Origin: a virus
Strand: one strand, 5' to 3'
IMG/VR virus record: IMGVR_UViG_3300029267_001061
Location: 1 to 64,000 of that record
DNA length: 64,000 nt
Part shown: piece after piece, positions 50,581 to 58,169 of the stretch
How the letters are laid out: each line of letters opens with the position of its first letter
Position numbering within the stretch: the stretch's first letter is position 1
Program-made: the position numbers and the translations under genes
The notes under the pieces: model-generated
The model's database searches: none
Seen by the model: the letters and a program-made list of their open reading frames with translations, nothing else
Told to the model about the DNA's origin: nothing

Positions 50581-52038
50581 CTACTCGAGCTCTGTCTCAT
50601 CCCCGACAAGGAACCTCTTGACCCGAGCTCTGTCCACCTTGTCTCCACGTCCGCACATCACCTCCGCTATGGCCTTCTTGTCCTTCAACATGCTGTAGAT
50701 CCCGTAGTCGATTGTGCCCCTCATCAGCAGGTACTGGTAGAGCACCGGGTTCTTCTGACCCACTCGGTGGAGCCGGTCCTGGGCCTGCTTGAAGTCGCCG
50801 TAGTTGTATGTCATCGAAGTGAAGATCGCCACCGACGCGGCGGTCAGTGTGATCCCCAAGGAGCCTGCTTGATACTGAGCGATGAAGACCTTGCGGTCTC
50901 CCTTCTGGAACAGGTCGATCTCCTCCTGCCGCTGGTCGGATGGAATCGAGCCCATCATGACCGACGGCGTCGTGTCGAACTCTTCCATGCACATCTCGAT
51001 CAGGCGCTCGATCTCCCAGATGAAGCGGCAGAAGATTACGACCTTCTGGTCTGATTCGACGATCCACTCGTACAGGAGCTCACGCATCGCTCTCATCTTC
51101 TCGTCGCCAAGCGTTCTGAGCTCGTCGCCCTCGGTCTTCGCGAATCCGCTTGTGATCTGACAGAGGCGGAGGGATCGAGCAAGGACGTTGGCGGCAGTCA
51201 CGATCTCGCCAGAGTCCAGTTCGATCAACAGTTCGTCCACCATCTTGTCGTACATGCGTTTCGTGTTGCCTGTCGCCTCCACCGGCACAACCTGGAATCT
51301 CTGTGGCGGCAAGTCGGGAAGAACCTCCGCCCGCGACATGATGACCGAGTGGCGCTTGATGATTGCACTGAGCTCGTCCATGTGCCGCCAGCCAATGGGC
51401 TGCCGACCCTGGAACCCGCCCCACACCACGTAGTAGTCCTTGAAATCGGAGAACCGAGTACCGGTCTCCTCCGGCGCCACCATCCGCATCTGGCTGAACA
51501 CGTCGAGCGGATTCTTCGTGATCAGAGTTCCCGTCAGCATCAGCACCTCGGGTACATTGCGACCGAGTGCGTACGCTGCCTTGGTTCGCTTCGCGTTCGG
51601 GGTCTTGATGAGATGGCACTCGTCGAAGATGAGGATGTCGGGAGCGAACCGGCCAATGGCTTCGCGCATCTTCAACAGCATGTCATAGTTGATAACCGCG
51701 ATCTTCGTTCGCCGAGTCTTGCTCCTGTGAAGCTCTAAGAGGGCGTTCAAACGCGTTTGGAATGACCCTGAGGTGAGCTTCACCAGGTCGTACTCATAAG
51801 GGCAATTAGCAGCCCATTCGTTTTCCCAGACGCCCGCGACGCTCAGGGGGCAGACCACAACTACGCGAATCGGCCTGCTCCACTTGAGTTCACGGCAGCC
51901 GCAGTAGTCGACCGCGATCTTCGTCTTCCCCAGCCCAGGTTCGAGCAACAGAGCAGTGCGCGTGCGCCGGAGTAACCGACGCAGCGCCCGCTTCTGATAC
52001 TTGAACGGAGGGAGCTTAGAGAAGTATTTCCGCCCCAT
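50581..52038 (-). CDS. SNF2/DEAD-type DNA helicase
   Basis: A 485-residue superfamily 2 helicase. I chose ATG 52038 behind GAGGAGGTGCG. KYQKRAL is the Q-motif-like start, Walker A E33-PGLGKT39, motif II DECH, motif III LTGTLI, and motif VI QAQDRLHRVGQ. The LHRVGQ form is typical of SNF2-like enzymes. It likely remodels DNA or replication forks. It is followed by the SEC-C gene with 27 bases between them. Confidence 0.85.
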   Translation of the reverse strand: MGRKYFSKLPPFKYQKRALRRLLRRTRTALLLEPGLGKTKIAVDYCGCRELKWSRPIRVVVVCPLSVAGVWENEWAANCPYEYDLVKLTSGSFQTRLNALLELHRSKTRRTKIAVINYDMLLKMREAIGRFAPDILIFDECHLIKTPNAKRTKAAYALGRNVPEVLMLTGTLITKNPLDVFSQMRMVAPEETGTRFSDFKDYYVVWGGFQGRQPIGWRHMDELSAIIKRHSVIMSRAEVLPDLPPQRFQVVPVEATGNTKRMYDKMVDELLIELDSGEIVTAANVLARSLRLCQITSGFAKTEGDELRTLGDEKMRAMRELLYEWIVESDQKVVIFCRFIWEIERLIEMCMEEFDTTPSVMMGSIPSDQRQEEIDLFQKGDRKVFIAQYQAGSLGITLTAASVAIFTSMTYNYGDFKQAQDRLHRVGQKNPVLYQYLLMRGTIDYGIYSMLKDKKAIAEVMCGRGDKVDRARVKRFLVGDETELE

Positions 52039-52303
52039 TCTTTCGCACCTCCTCGACCAGGTCGACCACAGCCATCCGTTCGACCACAACTTTCCAATCT
52101 CCAACGGAAGCGGCCACCCAAGCATCGAACACGCACTGATCTTCCATCCGGGCAAGAAGGCGGAGAAGCTTCTCCTCCGGGAATACATTCTCAGTGAGGA
52201 GGGTGGTAATCCTCGACTGCCATCTCGACATTGATGAGTATCCCACGTGGGGAGTGGTGGGATCCTGGCGTTTCTTCTTCCCCTCTTCTTTCTTCTCGGC
52301 CAT
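52016..52303 (-). CDS. Unknown protein upstream of helicase
   Basis: A 95-residue protein with a basic start (MAEKKEEGKKKRQDP) and a helical, aromatic middle (WQSRITTLLTENVFPEEKLL). No family recognised. It overlaps the helicase start by 23 bases and touches the previous stop, so it is co-translated with the helicase. Confidence 0.65.
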   Translation of the reverse strand: MAEKKEEGKKKRQDPTTPHVGYSSMSRWQSRITTLLTENVFPEEKLLRLLARMEDQCVFDAWVAASVGDWKVVVERMAVVDLVEEVRKNGAEILL

Positions 52304-52518
52304 TACCTCATCGCCTCGCTGTTCTTGATGTACTCAGCTGCCTGCTCCACCGTCAACCCGCGATCGAACATGTTGCCGTAGTCGTAACCGCTTAGCTCGT
52401 TCATTCCGGCTCCCACGCGGGCCGTTAGCGCGTCATCCAGTCGATCCTTCCAGCGGATCCACTCGGCTCGATCGCGTGGCTGCTTCCTTCTCTGCACCGT
52501 CTTCCTGTGCGTGGCCAT
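52303..52518 (-). CDS. Unknown small protein
   Basis: A 71-residue, basic N-terminus (MATHRKTVQRRKQPRDRAEW) and a C-terminal RGLTVEQAAEYIKNSE that looks like a short helix-turn-helix or MobC-like segment. Family not recognised. Start and stop overlap both neighbours by one base. Confidence 0.65.
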   Translation of the reverse strand: MATHRKTVQRRKQPRDRAEWIRWKDRLDDALTARVGAGMNELSGYDYGNMFDRGLTVEQAAEYIKNSEAMR

Positions 52519-53225
52519 TAGCTCTGCCCCCTCTTCACCTTCTTGGAGCTCTTCTTCTTCGCCTTGACTGGGCCGTGTCCCTTCTTGTAGACCGAGAAGG
52601 CAGCTCCGATCTTCTGCGCGGAGAACTCATCCTCGGTCAACGGGATCGGGTGGTAGACGAAGTTGAATCGGCTCGTCCAGTCGTCCATGTCTATGATCTG
52701 TGCGATGTAGGGCTTCCACGCCTTGCGGGGGATGGGATGGTTCGAGTTCTCGCCGGTGAGGTGGACTTCGAGGATGTGGTGGGTCTCGAGGTCGATCTTC
52801 ATGATGGCAACCTTGGTGAGTGTGGTAGCATCGCCGTGCCGGGAGACGATGACTTTGCGGTAAGCGATTCCCGACTCCGATTCTTCCTCGAGCGGAATCT
52901 GGGGGTTGTCATCCACGATGGGTTCTGGCCCCTTCTTCTTCTTCCGCGCCCGCTTGCTCGGCGGGGGCGGCCCCTCAGGGAGCCAGAGCTCGATCCCCTT
53001 GGGCTCGGTTGGTGCGGGCACTGCACCCTCACACCAGAGCTCCTGCTTCTGGAAGTACGCGAACAGCCTCTTCGCTTGCTTGGCAGAACCACAGGTGATG
53101 ATGAGATGTTGGGTCTCCTGGTCGACTACCGTCTGGATGGCGGTGTCGATGATTTCCTTCGAGAGAGCCTTCCGCGCCAGCTTCCGGACTCGTCCCGCGA
53201 GTAGTTGTGCTTCGGTCTTGGCCAT
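52518..53225 (-). CDS. Unknown replication-region protein
   Basis: A 235-residue protein. N-terminal helices (ALSKEIIDTAIQTVVDQETQ), a beta segment (HLIITCGSAKQAKRLFAYFQ), a Lys/Pro-rich linker (PPPPSKRARKKKKGPEP) and a beta-rich C-terminal half (KVIVSRHGDATTLTKVAIMK; HHILEVHLTGEN) ending in a basic tail. No family recognised. GAGGTTGAAGC precedes the ATG, the leader type shared with its neighbours. Confidence 0.6.
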   Translation of the reverse strand: MAKTEAQLLAGRVRKLARKALSKEIIDTAIQTVVDQETQHLIITCGSAKQAKRLFAYFQKQELWCEGAVPAPTEPKGIELWLPEGPPPPSKRARKKKKGPEPIVDDNPQIPLEEESESGIAYRKVIVSRHGDATTLTKVAIMKIDLETHHILEVHLTGENSNHPIPRKAWKPYIAQIIDMDDWTSRFNFVYHPIPLTEDEFSAQKIGAAFSVYKKGHGPVKAKKKSSKKVKRGQS

Positions 53226-53231
53226 GCTTCT

Positions 53232-53489
53232 TCAACCTCCCTTATTGCGAATCATACCCCATCTTGCCAGTGCTACTCCAGAGAACTCGTTTCCGACGAT
53301 GTAAGCGATCATGTCGTCGGGCTCCGTGACGAAGGAGCTCAGCTCTGGTTCTCCCGCTTGGCGCATTACTTGTTGGGCTTGGTAGTTCAGTTCCTGGACG
53401 CTTACCGAGCGCAGCTCCTCGATCCGCGTTTGGATCGTGTGGAGCTGGGCGAAGAATTGCTTCCTGTCCTCGGGTGCAGTTCGGGCCAT
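53232..53489 (-). CDS. Unknown helical protein
   Basis: An 85-residue protein with a long helix (FFAQLHTIQTRIEELRSVSV) and a short C-terminal domain (DDMIAYIVGNEFSGVALARW). Behind GAGGTTGAGAAC. No family recognised. Confidence 0.6.
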   Translation of the reverse strand: MARTAPEDRKQFFAQLHTIQTRIEELRSVSVQELNYQAQQVMRQAGEPELSSFVTEPDDMIAYIVGNEFSGVALARWGMIRNKGG

Positions 53490-53516
53490 GTTCTCAACCT
53501 CCCCGGGGGAAGGGGC

Positions 53517-53723
53517 CTAAGCCCCCTCCTCCGCGATTTCGAAGCCGTGGAAGATACCCTGCGCGTATGCGTCTCGGTTATCCTCGATCCAGACGACCAG
53601 CTCGTAGTACTCCTCGCGGTTCGCGATGAACTGAACCCCGTTCCTGTCCAGCATGTTGATCTCGCCGCTCTGGCGGATAGCCTCCAGTTGTTGGTGAACC
53701 TTAGCTGGTACCTGTACTGCCAT
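53517..53723 (-). CDS. DUF5049-like protein
   Basis: A 68-residue protein starting at ATG 53723 behind AGGAGGTTGAAG. VPAKVHQQLEAIRQSGEINM and LDRNGVQFIANREEYYELVV match the DUF5049 family of small phage proteins. Function unknown. It overlaps the preceding gene by 23 bases. Confidence 0.75.
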   Translation of the reverse strand: MAVQVPAKVHQQLEAIRQSGEINMLDRNGVQFIANREEYYELVVWIEDNRDAYAQGIFHGFEIAEEGA

Positions 53724-54123
53724 CTTCAACCTCCTGTGCGCGGGCCGCGCCGCGGATCCCGTGGATGATGTTCTCCAGCCTCTCGATCTCCACTTGGAGT
53801 TGAGCGACTCGTGGTTGAATCTCGTCGTGTAGGTCGGCTACTCCCTCCTTCCACTCGTGGATGTCTCCAAGGAGGTAGTCCATCGAGTTCTCCAGGGTCG
53901 TTGCGTTGTACTCGCCCAGTGGGCCATCTGGTTTCGCGTTGTCGTCGAGCGGGTCGAAGCTCACTGCCTCGAAGTTGAGTGTCCCGATGAAGTCGCACTG
54001 GGTACACTCCAGGTTCAGGCAGAAGAACTGGTCGACTCGGTCGGCCTCGTACTCCGCGAGCTCTGCCCCACACTTGGGGCAGGCTCGATTGTGTGCGAGT
54101 ATGAAGAGTTCTCGGTAGTTCAC
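53701..54123 (-). CDS. Zinc-ribbon protein
   Basis: A 140-residue protein. The first 50 residues form a zinc ribbon (ACPKCGAEL ... CLNLECTQCDFIG). The rest is a long helix (LHDEIQPRVAQLQVEIERLE), so a DNA- or RNA-binding adaptor is possible. It overlaps the DUF5049-like gene. Confidence 0.7.
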   Translation of the reverse strand: MNYRELFILAHNRACPKCGAELAEYEADRVDQFFCLNLECTQCDFIGTLNFEAVSFDPLDDNAKPDGPLGEYNATTLENSMDYLLGDIHEWKEGVADLHDEIQPRVAQLQVEIERLENIIHGIRGAARAQEVEDGSTGTS

Positions 54124-54125
54124 CG

Positions 54126-54464
54126 TTAGCTCCCCTTCGTAACCTGTCGCATCTTCTTGTAGGTTTCTTCGCCGAAGGCCGTTTGGACCGCTGTGCGGAA
54201 GCCGAGGAGTTGAGCGTATGCCCGGGTCTCGCCGTCGCTGAACTCGACCTTGGAGATGATTCCCGTCTTGGGGTCGCTGACTCGGATGTGGTCGGCGGCC
54301 GAGAAGAGGTTCACAGTTCGCTCTCCGCGGAAGGTAGCCTTCGGGGAGGCCAGTCCGTCGATGGGGAGTTCGCCGTTGCTCAGGAAGAGCCGGGTGCGGT
54401 TGAGCTCGCGCTCGAACCTTCGCTGTCGTTTGGTCCTCGTTGTTGCTTCTTTGGTTGTAGCCAT
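54126..54464 (-). CDS. Unknown basic protein
   Basis: A 112-residue protein starting at ATG 54464 behind GGAGGTTGAAAAC, with an extended -10 promoter just upstream. The N-terminus is Thr/Arg/Lys-rich (TKEATTRTKRQRRFERELNR), then FRGERTVNLFSAADHIRV and a helical end. No family recognised. Confidence 0.65.
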   Translation of the reverse strand: MATTKEATTRTKRQRRFERELNRTRLFLSNGELPIDGLASPKATFRGERTVNLFSAADHIRVSDPKTGIISKVEFSDGETRAYAQLLGFRTAVQTAFGEETYKKMRQVTKGS

Positions 54465-54493
54465 GTTTTCAACCTCCGATGTTAGATACATTG

Positions 54494-54502
54494 ATTCTAC
54501 CA
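54494..54502 (-). promoter_or_regulatory. Extended -10 promoter candidate
   Basis: TGGTAGAAT on the - strand, about 30 bases before ATG 54464. No convincing -35 box. It lies in the 135-base gap (54465-54599) between the RepA-like and the small basic gene; the gap also holds a weak stem CCTGTA/TACAGG just after the RepA-like stop. Confidence 0.45.
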
Positions 54503-54599
54503 CGATTTCCTTTCGGCGTATACAGCTGCGGGGGTGATGCTCGTCACGTTTGTTGAAGATACAAATTCCGGTTGTCTCGCCATCCTGTACCCCCCTTGG

Positions 54600-55577
54600 C
54601 TACAGGGTTACGCCGTGTAGGGCGAGGAAGTGGTCCAACTGAGTGTCGGGAATGTTCATGTAGTAGCCAAGTTCCTCGTGACTGAGGTTCTTCGCCATCC
54701 CCCTCTGGAGTTGTCGGGCCGAAGCCGGGCCTTCCGTGATCTTCGCCGAATACTCCAGGTTGAAGGTCGAGCCGAGCTCTAGGTCCACCTTGATTCCACT
54801 GGATGAGTTGACCGAGCGGAACTCGCGGCCCATTTCGATCTTCGAGTACCGACCGTCCGGGCGGCTGATGTACAGCGCGTTCTCGACCCACCCCCAGAAG
54901 ATGATGGTTCCGAGCGTCTGCGCTCCGCGCCTTCCATCGTCTCGAGCCTTCTTGGTGTGGTGGACCAACACGAGTGCGGTGTCCTGCGATCGAGCGAGAA
55001 AGCTCAACCAGTCCAACGCCGGCTGAACTTCGCGAGCCTCGTTGAAGTTCACTGTCGGGAAGAGTCGGTACCAGGGGTCGAAGATTACGAGTTCGGGTTC
55101 GACCTTCGTGGCTATCATCCGCTCCATGAACGCCTGGTCCTTATCTCGGCCGAGATCGAGCGGCCCGGTGTAGAACCAGATCGGCGGTCGCTTCTCGGGC
55201 TCGAACACGATTCCCTTCTCAGTGTGTCTGATCTTGCCGAGAAGTCCTCGGCTCGCTAGGATCTTGGAGACCCGAGCCTTCAAGCTCTCGATCGTGTCCT
55301 CTCGTGCCACAAGCATGACAGGCCCGTCAACCAAGGTTGTGAAGTGACCGAGGAACGGCGTGCCTGATGCGACTGACACAGCGAGATCCATCATCAGGTA
55401 TGACTTGAACGACTTCGGAGGCGCAGAGACCAATCCGTACGCGCCCTTCTGCCAGATGTTGTGCACGAGCCACTCCGGTGGTTGGAACTCACCGGTCATG
55501 ACATCCTCAAGTGAGAACAGGCTTTCGAGTAGTGCTTGCTCCCTAACTGCTTCCCGATCTTGGTGTAACTCTGACAT
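54600..55577 (-). CDS. RepA-like hexameric ATPase/helicase
   Basis: A 325-residue RecA-fold ATPase. Walker A is S51-APPKSFKS-Y60, the form typical of plasmid RepA-like helicases; VIFDPWYRL is the Walker B strand and LVLVHHTKKARDD a conserved motif III segment. It should unwind DNA for replication and would work with the AEP primase encoded upstream, as in IncQ plasmids. It overlaps the small gene upstream by 35 bases. Confidence 0.78.
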   Translation of the reverse strand: MSELHQDREAVREQALLESLFSLEDVMTGEFQPPEWLVHNIWQKGAYGLVSAPPKSFKSYLMMDLAVSVASGTPFLGHFTTLVDGPVMLVAREDTIESLKARVSKILASRGLLGKIRHTEKGIVFEPEKRPPIWFYTGPLDLGRDKDQAFMERMIATKVEPELVIFDPWYRLFPTVNFNEAREVQPALDWLSFLARSQDTALVLVHHTKKARDDGRRGAQTLGTIIFWGWVENALYISRPDGRYSKIEMGREFRSVNSSSGIKVDLELGSTFNLEYSAKITEGPASARQLQRGMAKNLSHEELGYYMNIPDTQLDHFLALHGVTL

Positions 55578-55737
55578 CTTTGCCCTCCACGACCAGATCC
55601 CTCATCTTCTCGAACGTGATGCTAGCTATCGTCCCGTCCGCACTGGGGTCTGGACAGTCCCATAATACCGCAACCATGTCCCGGTACTTCTTCCACCGGG
55701 GACCGCGCTTGAACTTCTCCAACGTGGCGTGGCTCAT
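55543..55737 (-). CDS. Small protein between primase and helicase
   Basis: A 64-residue protein from ATG 55737 (MSHATLEKFKRGPRWKKYRD at start). A TTG at 55770 that overlaps the primase stop (TTGA) is an alternative start giving 11 more residues; neither has a strong ribosome site. The sequence is basic at first and acidic later. No family recognised. Confidence 0.5.
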   Translation of the reverse strand: MSHATLEKFKRGPRWKKYRDMVAVLWDCPDPSADGTIASITFEKMRDLVVEGKDVRVTPRSGSS

Positions 55738-55766
55738 GACCGTTCCGCGTCGGGAACGATCCTTGA

Positions 55767-56639
55767 TCAACTGGACTCTAAGTCCGGTGAGTACTTGGCG
55801 ACCACCTTGTTCGCCTCTTGCCATAGCCTGAGCTCTCCATCCGTCCGCTCCTCGTACTTCGACCGGGCCATCGGCGTGTTTCGTACGAGGTTGTAGACCT
55901 GCAGGGCTGTGAACCCTGCGAGTGCAAGCATCTTCTCCAACTCCCAGATCCGAGCGGAGCGGTCATCAACCAAGTGTGGTTCCGCTCGCAGGAGATGGCG
56001 CCCTCGGCCGTTCAGGCGTTTCCTCGCATCCTTCACGAGTGCTCGATACACCGGCTCACTGAGAACCGGAGCTCCACGCCTGAGCAGCACTACGTTTTCA
56101 TCAGTTCCGGGGAAATCTCTCGGATCGTACACGCGATCGAGATCGGCGTCCACAACGTGGACCTTCGGCGCCGGATCGTACTTGAAGTTGTACGAGCCCG
56201 GCACGCGAAGCACTTGAGTGAGATCCCATCCTCCGGGGTCGAAGCCATTCAAATCAGCGAGATGCTTGTTGATGCCTGCGACCCGAGGGGGTGACACCTC
56301 AGCGGTTAGCATCCAGTACGCGTGATGACGACCGGGGCTGCTCTCCACCAGGATTGTGGGTTCGGGATCGAACGGGAGCGGTGCTTCGTCACAGTCAGCG
56401 AACGCGACGCTCGAGCCTTGCACGTTGGGAATCAGCCGGCGTCGGTTCTTGAAGAGAAGCGGGCAGAAGTACAGGTCGTGTCGCATTTCGACTTCCATCC
56501 GCATGCGGTCTCGAAGTGTGGTCCAGTCGGTTGGCCATTCAATGGAGTACTCGCGCCAGTAGTGAGAAGGGAGGCGGGCTGGAAAGTGCGCCCAGCCCGT
56601 CCCCTGTAGTATGGCATCGAGGAAATGCCTAGTCTTCAT
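55767..56639 (-). CDS. Archaeo-eukaryotic (RepB-like) primase
   Basis: A 290-residue primase of the AEP type. VAFADCDEAPLPFDPEPTIL (D-x-D metal site), VESSPGRHHAYWML (the SxH-like motif) and GWDLTQVLRVPGSYNFKY (motif III region) are visible. It should make primers at the origin and is encoded two genes before the RepA-like helicase. ATG 56639 has a GAGGAGGAGG site next to it and overlaps the upstream gene by 11 bases. The C-terminal 90 residues are helical. Confidence 0.8.
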   Translation of the reverse strand: MKTRHFLDAILQGTGWAHFPARLPSHYWREYSIEWPTDWTTLRDRMRMEVEMRHDLYFCPLLFKNRRRLIPNVQGSSVAFADCDEAPLPFDPEPTILVESSPGRHHAYWMLTAEVSPPRVAGINKHLADLNGFDPGGWDLTQVLRVPGSYNFKYDPAPKVHVVDADLDRVYDPRDFPGTDENVVLLRRGAPVLSEPVYRALVKDARKRLNGRGRHLLRAEPHLVDDRSARIWELEKMLALAGFTALQVYNLVRNTPMARSKYEERTDGELRLWQEANKVVAKYSPDLESS

Positions 56640-56985
56640 CCTCCTCCTCGAGGTCTTCTTCATCCTCGGGGTCCTCGTCCTCTTCGTCGGAATCATCGAG
56701 GTCTTCCTCCTCCTCGATCTCCTCCTCCTCGGAGTCCTCGGCCTCCTCGTCGAGCTCCTCCTCGGGCGCCGCTGGTTCGTCCTCAGGGGCGGATAGGGCT
56801 TCGCCCTCCGCGTTCAGGATTGTGACCTGATCCTCCACACCCAAGAAGACCGCGATGTCCTGAAGAGCTTCCGCGGGAGTCTCGTGTTCCGTGGCGACAT
56901 CAACCTTGGCGCCGTCGACATACCGAACAACGGAGAGAGGGCCGGAGCCCTCCCTCTGTACTACCTTGGCGAGGAGGTTACTCAT
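56629..56985 (-). CDS. Unknown protein with acidic tail
   Basis: A 118-residue protein from ATG 56985. Residues 1-55 look like a small beta domain (LLAKVVQREGSGPLSVVRYV; LQDIAVFLGVEDQVTILNAE), and the remaining half is a Glu/Asp run. It overlaps the histone-like gene by 8 bases; both end in acidic tails. Possibly a chaperone or binding partner of the basic protein; that is inference. Confidence 0.6.
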   Translation of the reverse strand: MSNLLAKVVQREGSGPLSVVRYVDGAKVDVATEHETPAEALQDIAVFLGVEDQVTILNAEGEALSAPEDEPAAPEEELDEEAEDSEEEEIEEEEDLDDSDEEDEDPEDEEDLEEEDED

Positions 56986-57466
56986 CCTCGTCCTCGTCTT
57001 CGTCGTCCTCGAACTCGTCGTCGTCTTCTTCGAGTTCGTCCTCATCCTCTTCTTCCTCGTCCTCGTCTTCCTCTTCCGGCTCGTCCGGAGCGCGCTGATC
57101 CGCGATCTTGAGGAGTGCGACTTCGAGGTCGGCCGGAGTGACAGTGGACTGTTTCCGTGCCGTGGTTGCCGCGCCAGCTTCAAGCAGAAGCTGTTCGACC
57201 AGTGTGTCGAGCGCGAGGCGGAGTGCCCTGGCCATGCGCCAACCCTTGCCGGAGAGCAGAGCTCGGACCTTCTTCTTCGTGATCAGGCCGGGACCCGTGT
57301 AGGGCTCTCGGGGTTTGCGCGTTCGCTTCTTGGAAGCGGCCTTCTTGGCCGTGCTCTTCTTCGGAGCGGCCTTCTTGGTTGCGGGCTTCTTCGCCGTCGG
57401 CTTCTTGGCCGCAGGCTTCTTCGCTGCGGGCTTCTTCGCGGTACTCTTCTTCTTGCTGTCAGCCAT
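56978..57466 (-). CDS. Histone-fold-like protein with H1-like tail
   Basis: A 162-residue protein. Residues 1-52 are Lys/Ala/Pro repeats (KKPAAKK, KKPTAKK, KKAAPKK), like histone H1 and some bacterial nucleoid proteins. Residues about 61-121 fit the three-helix histone fold: helix 1 LITKKKVRALL, helix 2 MARALRLALDTLVEQLLLEA to about 103, loop RKQSTVT 104-110, helix 3 PADLEVALLKI. The loop and third helix line up with KRSTITSREIQTAV of H2B and RKTVTAMDVVYAL of H4. The rest is a Glu/Asp tail. It probably binds phage or host DNA; acidic tails often control basic domains. The match is by eye. Confidence 0.65.
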   Translation of the reverse strand: MADSKKKSTAKKPAAKKPAAKKPTAKKPATKKAAPKKSTAKKAASKKRTRKPREPYTGPGLITKKKVRALLSGKGWRMARALRLALDTLVEQLLLEAGAATTARKQSTVTPADLEVALLKIADQRAPDEPEEEDEDEEEEDEDELEEDDDEFEDDEDEDEDE

Positions 57467-57578
57467 TGTGCTGACCTCCTTCTGTAGCGCCTGAAGCGCC
57501 CTCGTTAGGTTGTGGGGTTTTGCCCCCGTGTCGGCGGAGGGCGGATGAAGAGTCGATTGCTCGTCGTGTTTTCTTCAT
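57459..57578 (-). CDS. 39-residue leader peptide/small protein upstream of the histone-like gene
   Basis: A short frame starting MKKTRRAIDSSSALRRHGGK with a perfect AAAGGAGGGCATCCTAC site, 26 bases after the -10 box. It ends 8 bases into the histone-like gene (CACAATGGCTGA), so it could couple translation. No family; it could be a regulatory leader or a basic mini-protein. Confidence 0.5.
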   Translation of the reverse strand: MKKTRRAIDSSSALRRHGGKTPQPNEGASGATEGGQHNG

Positions 57579-57603
57579 GTAGGATGCCCTCCTTTGTACC
57601 GGC

Positions 57604-57633
57604 ATTATACCACAACTCCAGCTCTTCTCTCAG
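57604..57633 (-). promoter_or_regulatory. Promoter of the histone-like operon
   Basis: On the - strand, CTGAGA (57628-57633), an 18-base spacer and TGG-TATAAT (57604-57612) form a sigma70-like promoter with a perfect, extended -10 box. The -35 box is one base different from the TTGAGA used by the rightward promoters. Confidence 0.65.
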
Positions 57634-58169
57634 CTTTCTTCGGAGCTGTCCTGAAGCGCCCTAGCCAAGGCTAGTTGGCCGAGTCGGTCTGCGAGGACCG
57701 TCGCCGAAACGCGCGCTTGGAGGATCTGCTGGAGCTCGTCGATTGGGAGGAACGGCGCCGCATGTTCGCGTCGCTTCGCTGCCTCGTTGACCTCGTGGAT
57801 GAACTCCACCGGAGGCACGCCCGGGTAATACGGGTAACTTTCCGTGCCCCCTCGCGCGCCCATTCCTTTGGTAAGGAAGCGGAGCGCTGGGATCTGGCGG
57901 TCGACGGCGCCGCGGAATGTGCGACGCAGTTCACGAGTTTCCTCGGTCGACATACCGAGCGGGTAGGCCTCCACGCGGAAGCGATCCGCATCGTCCTCAT
58001 CGAAGATGACCGAGAAACTCCACTTGCCTGCCAACGCCACCAACATCGTGAGCACCCAAGGATAGGCGCCCACACGAGTCATGTCGCCGATCATTCGGCT
58101 GATGTTCTCGTGTGAGTCCTCCAGCAGGTTCTCGACGGCCAACGGTTGAATGTTCACATCACCGATCAT
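57630..58169 (-). CDS. Unknown protein
   Basis: A 179-residue protein from ATG 58169 behind AGAAGGAGGCCGA. It contains AVENLLEDSHENISRMIGDM, a segment VALAGKWSFSVIFDEDDADR and a helical C-terminus (IDELQQILQARVSATVLADR). No family recognised. It overlaps the previous gene by four bases. Confidence 0.65.
   Translation of the reverse strand: MIGDVNIQPLAVENLLEDSHENISRMIGDMTRVGAYPWVLTMLVALAGKWSFSVIFDEDDADRFRVEAYPLGMSTEETRELRRTFRGAVDRQIPALRFLTKGMGARGGTESYPYYPGVPPVEFIHEVNEAAKRREHAAPFLPIDELQQILQARVSATVLADRLGQLALARALQDSSEES

Noticed and set aside
50341-51054. 237-codon frame on the + strand
   Set aside because: Overlaps the SEC-C gene and the helicase on the other strand; those have clear motifs.
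54495-54581. 28-codon frame (MARQPEFVSS...) on the - strand after the RepA-like gene
   Set aside because: Too short, and its stop lies inside the promoter-like box; no support.
57490-57662. 13-base direct repeat CCTGAAGCGCCCT at 57490 and 57650
   Set aside because: Two copies 160 bases apart, partly in coding sequence; I could not connect it to an operator or attachment site.
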